Shown in pieces: positions 1 through 8,564 of a stretch of DNA of 60,995 nucleotides. Within the stretch, counting starts at the first letter, position 1; each line of letters opens with the position of its first letter. The position numbers and the translations under genes were made by a program. Below the pieces are notes generated by a model, which was not told where the DNA came from, did not search any database, and saw nothing but the letters and a program-made list of their open reading frames with translations. This DNA is from Pseudomonadota bacterium (GTDB taxonomy: Bacteria > Pseudomonadota > Gammaproteobacteria > Steroidobacterales > Steroidobacteraceae): assembly GCA_023457495.1 (NCBI GenBank), contig JAEWLQ010000110.1, positions 1-60,995 on the forward strand, read 5' to 3'.

Positions 1-60
1 GCGGGGGCGGGGGGGCGGGGGGGGGGGCCCGGGGGGTGTGTGCGGATTTCTCATGCCCTA
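1..60. other. Poly-G low-complexity contig end
   Basis: The first 40 bases are almost only G with a few C and T, followed by about 20 bases that do not fit the NAD+ synthase downstream. A TAA at 59-61 interrupts the synthase frame exactly where recognisable homology begins. This pattern is typical of a sequencing or assembly artefact at a contig end (poly-G is a no-signal call in two-colour chemistry) rather than biology. I would not annotate anything in it. Confidence 0.7.
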
Positions 61-61
61 A

Positions 62-835
62 CACGACTCCTCGGCGAGCAGCGCCGACCGTGGCGAGATC
101 GTCGCCCGACAGCTCGGCATCGAATTCCGTCTCGAGCACATCGGCGAGACCCTGCGCGCCATCGGTTGTTATCGCTGGCGGGACGAGGCGATCCTGCGCC
201 TGTTCCCTGACTACACCCCGGAGTGGAAGCTCAAGATCGCCATCGCCGGCGGCGCAGCGGGCGGCGTCAACTTCTTCAAGCTGGTGGTGCAGAACCCCGC
301 GGGCGAGATCTTCGAGAAGAGACTGCCGCTCAAGGAATACCTGCAGATCGTCGCGTCCACCAACAACAAGCAGCGGATCCGCAAGGCGGTGGAATATTTC
401 CATGCCGACCGGCTCAACTACGCGGTGATCGGCACACCGAACCGGCTCGAATACGACCAGGGTTTCTTCGTCAAGAACGGCGACGGTTCGGCGGATCTCA
501 AACCCATCGCGCACCTGTACAAGACCCAGGTCTACGTGCTGGCGCGCCATCTCGGGCTGCCCGAGGAAGTGTGCACGGCCGCGCCCACCACCGACACCTA
601 CAGCATGGCGCAGGGCCAGGACGAGTTCTATTTCGCGCTGCCCTACGACCGCATGGACATCGCGCTCTGGGCACACAACCACCAGGTGCCCGTGGCGGAA
701 GTGGCTGAGTATCTCGGCCTGACCGAAGACCAAGCCCGCTTCATCTATGGCGACATCGAAGCCAAGCGGCGCACCACCCATTACCTGCATGCCAGTCCGG
801 TGCTGGTCGAGCCCGTCGGGGAGATCAACCATTGA
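62..835 (+). CDS. nadE: NAD+ synthase, C-terminal part (5' truncated)
   Basis: Catalyses the last step of NAD biosynthesis, amidation of nicotinate adenine dinucleotide, in the cytoplasm. The frame is open from base 62 with no start codon, and family homology begins at once (HDSSAS..., then GTPNRLEYDQGFFVKNGDG, DLKPIAHLYKTQVY and TTDTYSM, all typical of NadE). The N-terminal ATP-binding SGGxDS loop is missing because the window starts inside the gene; the bases before 62 look artefactual. About 257 codons remain. The stop TGA at 833-835 overlaps the TTG start of the next gene at 832, so the two are probably translationally coupled. The identity is clear; whether the enzyme uses ammonia or glutamine cannot be seen without the N-terminus. 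Confidence 0.85.
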   Translation, partial: HDSSASSADRGEIVARQLGIEFRLEHIGETLRAIGCYRWRDEAILRLFPDYTPEWKLKIAIAGGAAGGVNFFKLVVQNPAGEIFEKRLPLKEYLQIVASTNNKQRIRKAVEYFHADRLNYAVIGTPNRLEYDQGFFVKNGDGSADLKPIAHLYKTQVYVLARHLGLPEEVCTAAPTTDTYSMAQGQDEFYFALPYDRMDIALWAHNHQVPVAEVAEYLGLTEDQARFIYGDIEAKRRTTHYLHASPVLVEPVGEINH

Positions 836-1734
836 GCGCCACGGCCGGCTACGCGGCGCACCTGGCGACGCTCGAACGCGGATTCACGGGTCTGCCGGAC
901 AAGCCGGAGGAAACCGCCGTCGCGACGCTCGCGGCGCTGTGGCACCTGGCGGCCGGCAATCCGCTTTCGGCGGCGGGTGCGGCTGAACGCGCCGAGCTGC
1001 CGGCCCTGGATGGCGCAGCCGAGGAGCGCCTGCGGGCGCTGATCCAGCGCCGCCTTGCGGGCGAACCGCTGGCGCACATCACCGAGCGTCAGCAGTTCAT
1101 GGGCATGGAGATGCTGGCCGGCCCCGGGGCGCTGATCCCGAGGCGCGAGACCGAACTACTTGCCCAGGCCGCCATCGACCGCGCCCGCGAGCTGGTGCGC
1201 GACCGGGCCACCCTCACGGCCATCGACGTGTGCACCGGCTCCGGCAACGTCGCGCTGGCGATCGCCCGGCACGTGCCCCAGGCGCGGGTGTTCGCCGCGG
1301 ACCTGTCCGCCGAGGCGGTGGAGCTCGCGCGGCTCAATGCCCGGTTTCTGGGTCTCGAGGATCGCGTAAGCCTCGAAGCGGGCGACCTGCTCACCCCCTT
1401 CGATCAACCCGAGCTGGTGGGCCAGGTCGACGTTCTGACCTGCAATCCACCTTACATATCTTCCGGCAAGCTCGAGCACATGCCCACCGAGATCATCGGC
1501 TTCGAGCCGTCACTGGCCTTCGATGGCGGGCCGCTGGGCATCCGCATCATCCAGCGGCTCATTTCCGAGGCCCCGCGCTTTTTGCGCAGCGGTGGCTGGC
1601 TGTGCTTCGAAATCGGCCTGGGGCAGGGGCCGGCGGTGAAGTCCCGCGTCATCAAGACGGGAAATTTCGACCAGGTCGAATCGGTGGTCGACCACGCCGG
1701 GGACATTCGCGCAATCAGCGCCCGCCGCAAGTAG
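832..1734 (+). CDS. PrmC/HemK-like SAM-dependent methyltransferase
   Basis: A 300-aa protein of the N5-glutamine methyltransferase family. The small N-terminal domain ends in the family signature RRLAGEPLAHI and GALIPRRETELL. The Rossmann domain has SAM motif I (DVCTGSGNVALAI, about residue 131) and the catalytic NPPY motif (CNPPYISSG, about 203). In true PrmC the target is the GGQ glutamine of release factors. Here the gene is coupled to nadE (TTG start overlapping the TGA of nadE) rather than to prfA, so the substrate may be another glutamine, asparagine or small molecule. A start at the first in-frame ATG further in would remove part of the N-terminal domain, so TTG at 832 is preferred. 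A hairpin follows the stop. Confidence 0.75.
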   Translation: MSATAGYAAHLATLERGFTGLPDKPEETAVATLAALWHLAAGNPLSAAGAAERAELPALDGAAEERLRALIQRRLAGEPLAHITERQQFMGMEMLAGPGALIPRRETELLAQAAIDRARELVRDRATLTAIDVCTGSGNVALAIARHVPQARVFAADLSAEAVELARLNARFLGLEDRVSLEAGDLLTPFDQPELVGQVDVLTCNPPYISSGKLEHMPTEIIGFEPSLAFDGGPLGIRIIQRLISEAPRFLRSGGWLCFEIGLGQGPAVKSRVIKTGNFDQVESVVDHAGDIRAISARRK

Positions 1735-1737
1735 GTC

Positions 1738-1759
1738 GGGCTGGGGGTGGGACCAGCCC
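1738..1759 (+). terminator. Hairpin after the methyltransferase gene
   Basis: GGGCTGG (1738-1744) pairs with CCAGCCC (1753-1759) around an 8-base loop directly after the TAG stop. There is no clear T-run, only CCCTGTTTCC, so intrinsic termination would be weak. It separates the nadE pair from the exopolysaccharide operon. Confidence 0.35.
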
Positions 1760-1993
1760 CCCTGTTTCCGATCTCTGGCAAAAAATCAAATGGTTCCTTG
1801 CCGCGCGAGCCGGCAATTGCTCCTTACTTCAAAAATATCGATGCCGATGACTCCCGCGAAGTTTCGCCGGAAGAGGTGGACGCGCAGACTGTCGCGCAGA
1901 TTGGCCGCGTTTGCGTGGACAAGGATCGGACATATTGCGAGCATCTGCCCGAGTGCCGGGCTCGCAGCAAAACAAACCGGGGAGATCAGGTTG

Positions 1994-2638
1994 ATGCACC
2001 GCGGATGGGTTTTTTCGCTGCTGGCCGCATTCGGGCTGGCATTGTCCGTGGCCGCGCCCGTGTGGTCCCAGGATGGAGCCGTTCCACCCGCCGCGCCGAC
2101 ACAGCCTGCGCCGGCCCCTGCGGCAAGCCTGGTGGGCGACGACTACGTGATCGGCCCCGGCGACACGATCCAGATCTACGTGTGGCGCAATCCCGAACTC
2201 TCCGTTTCCATGCCGGTGCGCCCCGATGGCCGCATCTCCGCGCCGCTGGTCGAGGACATGGTCGCCGTGGGCAAGACGCCTTCGGTGCTGGCGCGCGATA
2301 TCGAAGTCGTGTTGTCGAAGTTCGTGCGATCGCCGCAGGTGAACGTCATCGTCACGCAGCCCGCGGGACTGCTGAACCAGGTGAAGGCGGTCGGTCAGGT
2401 GCAATCGCCCCAGGCCGTGCCTTACCGGGCCGGCATGCGCGTGCTCGACCTGTTGCTGGCCGCGGGCGGGCTCACTGACTACGCCGCGGGAAATCGCGCC
2501 AAGCTGGTGCGCAGCGAAAACGGCAAGTCCGTCGACATACGGGTGAAGCTCGACCGGCTGATCAACAAGGGTGACATGGAGCAGAACGTGCCCCTCAAGC
2601 CGGGCGACGTGCTGGTCGTGCCCGAAACCCGGCTGTAA
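1994..2638 (+). CDS. Polysaccharide export protein (XrtA-system type)
   Basis: Periplasmic or outer-membrane exporter subunit of the Wza-like family, 214 aa. A signal peptide (hydrophobic FSLLAAFGLALSVAAPVWSQ, cut near residue 26) precedes a Pro/Ala linker, a poly-export domain starting at VGDDYVIGPGDTIQIYVW, and one SLBB domain (VKAVGQVQSPQAVPYRAGM to about residue 180). No lipobox cysteine is visible, unlike E. coli Wza. The frame is open from 1790, but the ATG at 1994 is the only start that puts the signal peptide at the N-terminus; GGAG lies at 1981-1984. It is the first gene of the exopolysaccharide operon, 12 bases before the chain-length determinant. The 259 bases upstream (1735-1993) hold the hairpin at 1738 and presumably the promoter; I could not recognise a sigma-54 site there. 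Confidence 0.85.
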   Translation: MHRGWVFSLLAAFGLALSVAAPVWSQDGAVPPAAPTQPAPAPAASLVGDDYVIGPGDTIQIYVWRNPELSVSMPVRPDGRISAPLVEDMVAVGKTPSVLARDIEVVLSKFVRSPQVNVIVTQPAGLLNQVKAVGQVQSPQAVPYRAGMRVLDLLLAAGGLTDYAAGNRAKLVRSENGKSVDIRVKLDRLINKGDMEQNVPLKPGDVLVVPETRL

Positions 2639-2650
2639 GGACTCGCGACG

Positions 2651-4273
2651 ATGAAAGAGATACTGCAGAACATTCTGGATCAGGTCCGCGGCGTCTGGCG
2701 CTTTCGCTACCAGGCCGTGCTCGCCACCTGGATCTCGGGGATGCTGCTGATCCTCATCGTGCTGATGTGGCCGGATTCCTATCGCGCGACCGCGCGCGTC
2801 TACGTCGACACCAGCACCGCCTTGCGCCCTCTGCTGTCGGGACTCGCGGTCGAACAGGACATCGAAGCGCGCATGAACATCGTGCGTGAACAGATGCTCG
2901 GCGCGGACAAACTCGAACGCGTGTCGCTCGCGGCGAAACTGTATGAGCCTGGCGCGGATGACAAGACCCGCAATGCCGTGCACGCCGCGCTCGCCGACAA
3001 GGTGATCATCGACACCACGCTGCCGACCTCGGCGCGCCGCGATCGCGCGCCCACGGCCGACCGCATCTTCAGCATCACGTACGAAAATCCTGATCGCGAG
3101 AAGGCCTTGATCGTGGTCGACACCTTGCTCAAGTCCCTGGTGCGCGACACCCAGGGTTACACCAGCGCCGGTTCCGAAGATGCGCGCGAGTTCCTGCGCC
3201 AACAGATCGCCGAATATGAAACCCGGCTTTCGGCGGCCGAGGCGCGACTTGCGTCCTTCAAGAAAGACAATGTCGGTCTCGTGCCCGGAGAGAGCCAGTC
3301 GGATTTCTTCTCGCGCCTGCAGACGGAGATGGCCGAATCCAAGCGCGCCGAAACCGCGCTGCAACTGGCGACGCGTCGTCGCGCGGAACTGCAGCGTCAA
3401 TTGCGTGGCGAGCAGCCGTTCACGGCAAGCTCGGCGACCCTCGGTACGCAGCCGCATGCCGGCGCGGGTGGCGCGGTGGACACCGCTTCGCGCATCGCGG
3501 AAACGCAGGCGCGCCTCGACGAGTTGCTCTTGCGCTTCACCGATTTGCATCCCGAAGTGGTTGCCGCCCGTGAGCAACTCGCTTCGCTCAAGGAGCGTCA
3601 GCAGACGGAGCTGGACGCTTTCCGCCGCGGAGATGCGGCCGCGGTGGCCAACTCGGGGCTGACGGCGAATCCGGTTTACCAGAGCATCCAGTTGCAGATG
3701 AATCAGACCGAGGTGGAGATCGCCACCTTGACGGGGCAGCTCGACAATCATCGGCGCACCGAAGCGGATTTACGCCGCATGCTGTCGACGGCGCCGCAGG
3801 TCGAGGCCGAGTTCGCGCGCCTCACGCGCGATTACGACGTCAACCGCGCGCAGTACACCGCGCTGCTGGAACGCCTGGAGAAAGCCAAGATTTCCGACGA
3901 TGCATCGCAGACCGGGCTTGCGAAATTCGACGTCATCGAGCCGCCGAATGCCGCCAACAAACCCGCGTCACCCAACCGGCCGCTGCTGCTGGTCGTGGCG
4001 TTGATGTTTTCAGTCATGCTCGGCGCCGGCGTTGCCTGGCTGCTGTCGCAGCTGAAGCCCGTATTCACCAATGCCAGCCATCTCACCGCGACGACCGGCT
4101 TGCCGGTGTTCGGCGTCGTGAGCAGGGCCTGGCTTCCCGTCCACGCAAACGTGGCGCGCGCCGGGCTGTACAAGCTGGCGGGCGCTTCGGCCGCACTACT
4201 CGTGGTCTTCGTCGCCGCCATCGCGACACACGAGACGGGTTCACGTTTCCTGCATGGACTTCTGTCCTCCTAG
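2651..4273 (+). CDS. Chain-length determinant (Wzz/GNVR family, XrtA-system type)
   Basis: Inner-membrane co-polymerase, 540 aa, that sets exopolysaccharide length and docks the tyrosine kinase encoded next. An N-terminal membrane segment (TWISGMLLILIVLMWP, about residues 27-42) is followed by the Wzz domain and a long periplasmic coiled-coil region rich in Glu, Arg and Gln (about 175-420). A second membrane segment is at about 435-460 (LLLVVALMFSVMLGAGVAWL). A further hydrophobic stretch near the C-terminus (ASAALLVVFVAAIA) is unusual for plain Wzz proteins but seen in this branch. There is no Walker A motif, so the kinase is a separate protein. AAGG lies 8 bases before the ATG. Confidence 0.85.
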   Translation: MKEILQNILDQVRGVWRFRYQAVLATWISGMLLILIVLMWPDSYRATARVYVDTSTALRPLLSGLAVEQDIEARMNIVREQMLGADKLERVSLAAKLYEPGADDKTRNAVHAALADKVIIDTTLPTSARRDRAPTADRIFSITYENPDREKALIVVDTLLKSLVRDTQGYTSAGSEDAREFLRQQIAEYETRLSAAEARLASFKKDNVGLVPGESQSDFFSRLQTEMAESKRAETALQLATRRRAELQRQLRGEQPFTASSATLGTQPHAGAGGAVDTASRIAETQARLDELLLRFTDLHPEVVAAREQLASLKERQQTELDAFRRGDAAAVANSGLTANPVYQSIQLQMNQTEVEIATLTGQLDNHRRTEADLRRMLSTAPQVEAEFARLTRDYDVNRAQYTALLERLEKAKISDDASQTGLAKFDVIEPPNAANKPASPNRPLLLVVALMFSVMLGAGVAWLLSQLKPVFTNASHLTATTGLPVFGVVSRAWLPVHANVARAGLYKLAGASAALLVVFVAAIATHETGSRFLHGLLSS

Positions 4274-4285
4274 CTTCGAGGTCAC

Positions 4286-5164
4286 ATGAGCATCGTCGAA
4301 CGTGCGCTGAAGAAGGCTCAGGACCGCGATCCGGGCAACCCGCGGCAACGGCGTGAACAGCCGCAGACGCCTGAGTCCGGGTCGCCGGATAGTCTGCCTC
4401 CGGTGGTTCATCGCCAGCTGAAGCTGGATCGTGAGCGCCTGCGCGAGACGGGGGCGTTGCCGCCGCTCGAGCACGAGCGTCAGCTCACCGAACAATATCG
4501 CCGCATCAAGCGGCCGCTGGTCGCCTACGCACTCAATTCCGAAACGAAGGGCGTCGGAAATCCGCAAATCATCATGGTGGCCAGCGCGGTTCCCGGCGAG
4601 GGCAAGACTTTCACCGCCATCAACCTGGCGATCAGCCTCGCGCAGGAGCGGGACGTCAACGTGCTGCTGGTGGATTCGGATATCGCCAAGCCGCACGTGT
4701 CCGACCTGTGCAGCCTTCGCGGCGAGCGCGGTCTCTTCGATGCCCTGGCGGACGAATCGCTCGATGTCGAATCACTGGTTTTCGACACCGGCGTCGCGGG
4801 TCTTTCCTTCCTGCCGGCCGGCATCGTGCGCGATGGCTCGGCGGAGTTGCTCGCCAGCCATCGCATGCATGCGTTGATGAATCAGCTGCTCGCGCGCGAC
4901 GCGCGGCGCCTGGTGGTGATCGATTCGCCGCCGCTGCTGCTGACCAACGAATCGCGGGAGCTCGTCAACATGGCCGGGCAGGTGGTGCTGGTCGTGCGCG
5001 CCGGAAGCACCGAGCAGCAGGCGGTGCTCGATGCGATCGCGCTGATCCCGGAAGGCAAGAACACCGGCCTGATCCTCAACTACGTCAACCCGAAGTCTTC
5101 CGATGTGCAGTTCTACGGCTATGGCCAGTACGGCACTTCATCCGCGCCGGCCACGCAGGCCTGA
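4286..5164 (+). CDS. Tyrosine autokinase (BY-kinase, XrtA-associated type)
   Basis: Cytoplasmic bacterial tyrosine kinase of the CpsD/CapB type, 292 aa. It has the Walker A motif SAVPGEGKTF (about residue 95), Walker A' VLLVDSDIAKPH (about 127) and Walker B LVVIDSPPLLL (about 210). The C-terminus carries four clustered tyrosines (YVN..., FYGYGQYGT) that could be the autophosphorylation cluster. It starts at an ATG with GAGG five bases upstream, 12 bases after the chain-length gene, its expected membrane partner. A low-molecular-weight tyrosine phosphatase at 30573 is a plausible antagonist. Confidence 0.85.
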   Translation: MSIVERALKKAQDRDPGNPRQRREQPQTPESGSPDSLPPVVHRQLKLDRERLRETGALPPLEHERQLTEQYRRIKRPLVAYALNSETKGVGNPQIIMVASAVPGEGKTFTAINLAISLAQERDVNVLLVDSDIAKPHVSDLCSLRGERGLFDALADESLDVESLVFDTGVAGLSFLPAGIVRDGSAELLASHRMHALMNQLLARDARRLVVIDSPPLLLTNESRELVNMAGQVVLVVRAGSTEQQAVLDAIALIPEGKNTGLILNYVNPKSSDVQFYGYGQYGTSSAPATQA

Positions 5165-5168
5165 TCGT

Positions 5169-6530
5169 ATGAAGACGAGCAAGCGCGTCCGCGCGGCGGC
5201 CATCCTCGCGGCGCTGTTCGCGCCGCCATTGCTGGCCCAGTCGCCGATCCAGGACTTTTCGCTGTCCGGCACCGTGGGATGGAGCGACAACGTTCGCGGC
5301 GAATACGTCGATCAGGTGAGCGACACGATCGTCGGCGTGGGTCTGCAGACGCGGATTTCCCAGGAACGCCGCAAGTTCAACTTCGGCTTGACGGCCGACC
5401 TGCAGTATCTGGAATACCTCGACGACACCTTCGACAACGAAGTCACGGGGCTGGCTTCGTTCGAAGGCAGCCTGGTGCTCGTGCCCGAAATCCTGACCTT
5501 CGAAGTGAACGACAACTTCGGGCAGACGCAGTCGGCGGCTTTCGCGCCGCAAACGCCGGAGACTCGCCAGAACGTCAATGTCTTCGCGGCCGGCCCCGAT
5601 ATACGTCTGGAGATGGGCGACGCGCTGGTGCTGTTGGGCAGCGGCCGCTACATGAACGAGCGGTACGAGGTGACTCCGGCAGACAACTCCCGCACGCTGG
5701 CTCAGCTCGGGCTCTATCACGAATTCTCCGCCGACTCCGCGCTGGGCATCCTCGGCCAGGTTTCCGACGTGGATTACGACGACGATACTTCTGGCGCCTA
5801 CGATTTCAAGCGTACGGAATATCTCGCGCGTTACCGGTTGGCCGCGCGTCGAACCGCGATCATCCTGGAAGGCGGACAGTCGCGGTTTTCCGCGGACGAC
5901 GGCACCGATCGCGATGAAGTCCTGTATCGCGTGAGCCTGGCGCGGCAGCTCACGTCGCGCACCTCGCTGACGCTGGCGGCTGGCCGCGAGCTCACCGACA
6001 GCGGCAGTCTCTTCGTGTCCACTGTCGATGCCATGGAACCGCAAGATGGCATCGGCGGCAGCACGATCGACGATCTGGGTCTCGGCTCCACGCAGCTGAT
6101 GGGCACGGGAATCGTGGCGTCAGTCGATTCGCTGATCGTTCAATACGCGCGCGGTGCCTGGCGATTCTCGACGCCGCGCACCCGTGCCTACGTCAGTGCC
6201 GACTACCGCAAGGAGCGCTACATCCAGGGTGTTTCCTCGGACCGCGACGTGAATACGCTGGCCACCGGAATCGAGCGCAATCTCAGCCCGGCCCTGCGGG
6301 TGGGACTCGACGTTGCCTACTACACACGCGAATCCCTCGAAGAAGATGACGTCGTGCTGCGCGACCTGTCGATCCGGCTCTCGACTTTCTGGCGGGTGTC
6401 GCGCCGCGTCGAGCTTTCGGTGGCCGCGGAGCGCGCGAATCGTAGTGACAGCTCCACTGGCGGTGGCTTCGACGACAACCGCGTGTGGGCGCGCCTCATC
6501 TGGTCGCCCCGCGGCACGGCAGCCGACTGA
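5169..6530 (+). CDS. Outer-membrane beta-barrel protein, TIGR03016-like
   Basis: A 453-aa secreted protein with signal peptide (KRVRAAAILAALFAPPLLAQ) followed by many amphipathic strands with alternating aromatic residues, as in an outer-membrane barrel (FSLSGTVGWSDNVRGEY, RYMNERYEV, VFVRGLS-like turns). It matches by position and character the PEP-CTERM-system-associated outer-membrane protein that follows the autokinase in XrtA clusters. Its role there is thought to be secretion or anchoring of the polysaccharide. The frame is open further upstream, but ATG 5169, four bases after the kinase stop, gives the signal peptide. The TGA at 6528-6530 overlaps the ATG of the deacetylase by one base. 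Confidence 0.75.
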   Translation: MKTSKRVRAAAILAALFAPPLLAQSPIQDFSLSGTVGWSDNVRGEYVDQVSDTIVGVGLQTRISQERRKFNFGLTADLQYLEYLDDTFDNEVTGLASFEGSLVLVPEILTFEVNDNFGQTQSAAFAPQTPETRQNVNVFAAGPDIRLEMGDALVLLGSGRYMNERYEVTPADNSRTLAQLGLYHEFSADSALGILGQVSDVDYDDDTSGAYDFKRTEYLARYRLAARRTAIILEGGQSRFSADDGTDRDEVLYRVSLARQLTSRTSLTLAAGRELTDSGSLFVSTVDAMEPQDGIGGSTIDDLGLGSTQLMGTGIVASVDSLIVQYARGAWRFSTPRTRAYVSADYRKERYIQGVSSDRDVNTLATGIERNLSPALRVGLDVAYYTRESLEEDDVVLRDLSIRLSTFWRVSRRVELSVAAERANRSDSSTGGGFDDNRVWARLIWSPRGTAAD

Positions 6531-7432
6531 TGCTCAATGCGCTGACATTCGACGTCGAGGACTATTTCCAGGTCGCGGCGCTGGCGGATTCGTTCAATCC
6601 TTCGAAGTGGGACGACATCCCGCGCCGCGTGGTCGGTAACACGCAAGCCCTGTACGAAATGCTCGCGCGTCACGACATCAAGGCGACGTTCTTCTTTCTC
6701 GGCTGGGTGGTGGATCGCCATCCCTCACTGGTGCGAGAGGCCGCGCGCGCTGGCCATGAGGTGGCCTGCCATGGCTACAGCCACCAGCTGATATATCGGC
6801 AGAGCCGCGAGGTCTTCCGCGAAGAAACGCGGCGTGCGAAAGGACTCATCGAGGATGCGCTCGGCGCGCCGGTGCTCGGTTACCGCGCGGCCAGTTATTC
6901 CATCACGCGCGAATCGTTGTGGGCGCTCGATGAGCTCATCGACGCGGGCTTTCAATACGACTCGAGCATCTTCCCCGTGCATCACGATCGCTACGGCATT
7001 CCCGATGCGCCGCGCGAACCGCATCGGGTGCGTTCGCCGCAGGGACGCGAGCTCGTGGAATTCCCGCCGTCGACGGTGCTGTGGGCTGGCCGCAAGCTGC
7101 CCGTGGCGGGTGGCGGCTACTTCCGCATCTTCCCGTATGCCCTCACGCGCTGGGCCGTGCGGCGCGTCAATGCCGAGGGCCTGCCGTTCAACTTCTATCT
7201 GCATCCCTGGGAGATCGATCCCGGGCAGCCGCGCGTGAAGACCAGCCTGTTGTCCAGGTTCCGGCACTACACGAATCTCGATGTCTGCCAGCGGCGGCTG
7301 GAAGACCTGATCTCGCGCTTCGAGTTCACCACCATGGCCGAGGTGTTGCGCATCGCGGGATTCCTTCCGGCCGCGGAGCAGGCGCGCGCCCCGGGGCAGG
7401 TGCCTCCCGCACGCATCGGCGCGATGGGTTGA
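6530..7432 (+). CDS. Polysaccharide deacetylase (NodB domain, DUF3473)
   Basis: A 300-aa carbohydrate esterase-4 family protein expected to remove N-acetyl groups from the exopolysaccharide or its precursor. Motif 1 is TFDVEDYF with the catalytic and metal Asp pair, motif 2 is CHGYSHQL with the metal histidines, followed by GYRAASYSIT and the C-terminal FNFYLHPWEID of the DUF3473 branch. No signal peptide is evident, as in XrtA-system deacetylases. ATG 6530 overlaps the preceding stop (TGATG), indicating coupling; the upstream in-frame extension lies inside the previous gene. Confidence 0.85.
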   Translation: MLNALTFDVEDYFQVAALADSFNPSKWDDIPRRVVGNTQALYEMLARHDIKATFFFLGWVVDRHPSLVREAARAGHEVACHGYSHQLIYRQSREVFREETRRAKGLIEDALGAPVLGYRAASYSITRESLWALDELIDAGFQYDSSIFPVHHDRYGIPDAPREPHRVRSPQGRELVEFPPSTVLWAGRKLPVAGGGYFRIFPYALTRWAVRRVNAEGLPFNFYLHPWEIDPGQPRVKTSLLSRFRHYTNLDVCQRRLEDLISRFEFTTMAEVLRIAGFLPAAEQARAPGQVPPARIGAMG

Positions 7433-7436
7433 GCCG

Positions 7437-8564
7437 GTGAAGATCCTGTTCTGGATCTGCCTCACGGCGATCGTCTATCCGTATCTGATTTATCCCGCCG
7501 TGCTGGTGGCGATCAACCGTCTCGCGCGGCTGAAGCCGCACGCGCCGGCGCCAGACTATCTACCCAGCGTGACCGTGCTCATGCCGGTGCACAACGAGGC
7601 CGGACGCGTGCCGGCCAAGATCGCGAACCTGCTCGCGCTCGATTATCCGGCCAGCCAGCTGCAGATCGTCGCGATTGCCGATGGCTGCACCGATGACTCC
7701 GTGGCGCGCTTGCGCGCGGCGGCGTCGGGTCGCGTGGAGATCCTCGAGCTTGCGCACTGGTCGGGCAAGGCGGCGGCGCTCAACGCCGGACTCGAGCGCG
7801 CCGGCGGCGACATCGTGGTGTTCACCGACGTGGGCATCCAGCTCGAGCGCGGCGCGCTGAAGGCGCTCGTGGCGCATTTCGCCGATCCTGCCATCGGCTG
7901 CGTCTCGGGCGAGGACTACATCGCCGGCGCCGACTCCGAGGGCCTGTACGGCCGGCTCGAACTGCTGCTGCGGCGCGAAGAGGCGAGGCTGCATTCCATC
8001 GCCGGGGCCAGTGGTTGCTTCTACGGCCAGCGGCGCGAGTTGTGCAAACCTTTCGTCCCGGGAATGGCGCCGGATTTCCTGTCGGTGCTGGTGACGGTCG
8101 CGGCGGGGCGGCGCGCGTTGGCCGAGTCCGCGGCGCGCGGCTCGATGACCTCGACGTCGAGCCAGAAGGCGGAATTCACGCGCAAGACGCGCACGTTCCT
8201 GCGCGGCATCACGGCACTCGCCGGCAATGCGCGGTTGCTGAATCCCTTCGCATATCCGCGCATGAGTTTCATCCTCTGGTCGCACAAGGCCATGCGCTGG
8301 CTGGCGCCCATCGCCATGCTCGGCTGCCTGGTCGCCGCCTGGCAGCTGCGCGCGGAGACTTTCTACGCCGTCGCGCTCGCGTTGCAGGTCGCGGCTTATT
8401 CCGTGGCGGTGGCGGCCATGTTGTGGCCGCGCGTGATGGCGCGGCTGGCGATGGCGCGACTCGCCGGGTTCTTCCTGATCGTGAATCTGGCCGCGCTCAA
8501 GGCGTTGTGGCAGTGGATCACGGGAGTGCGCGTGGAAATCTGGGAGCCCACGCGTCGGCCATGA
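7437..8564 (+). CDS. Glycosyltransferase family 2, membrane-anchored
   Basis: A 375-aa GT-A enzyme with an N-terminal membrane helix (LFWICLTAIVYPYLIYPAVL) and three or four C-terminal helices. The donor-binding part shows VLMPVHNEAG and AIADGCTDDS, with FTDVGIQLE at the metal-binding DxD position, followed by SGEDYI and APDFLSVL. The usual QxxRW of processive synthases is not seen (RKTRTFLRGI is in its place), so a non-processive transferase is more likely than a cellulose or hyaluronan synthase. It starts at GTG 7437. Its stop overlaps the ATG of the next gene (ATGA, 8561-8564). Confidence 0.75.
   Translation: MKILFWICLTAIVYPYLIYPAVLVAINRLARLKPHAPAPDYLPSVTVLMPVHNEAGRVPAKIANLLALDYPASQLQIVAIADGCTDDSVARLRAAASGRVEILELAHWSGKAAALNAGLERAGGDIVVFTDVGIQLERGALKALVAHFADPAIGCVSGEDYIAGADSEGLYGRLELLLRREEARLHSIAGASGCFYGQRRELCKPFVPGMAPDFLSVLVTVAAGRRALAESAARGSMTSTSSQKAEFTRKTRTFLRGITALAGNARLLNPFAYPRMSFILWSHKAMRWLAPIAMLGCLVAAWQLRAETFYAVALALQVAAYSVAVAAMLWPRVMARLAMARLAGFFLIVNLAALKALWQWITGVRVEIWEPTRRP

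Noticed and set aside
1825..1890. A frame reading FKNIDADDSREVSPEEVDA, like an EF-hand loop
   Set aside because: It lies upstream of the export gene in a frame with no start, no ribosome-binding site and no second loop, and it runs on into another gene's sequence. Probably chance in a regulatory region.
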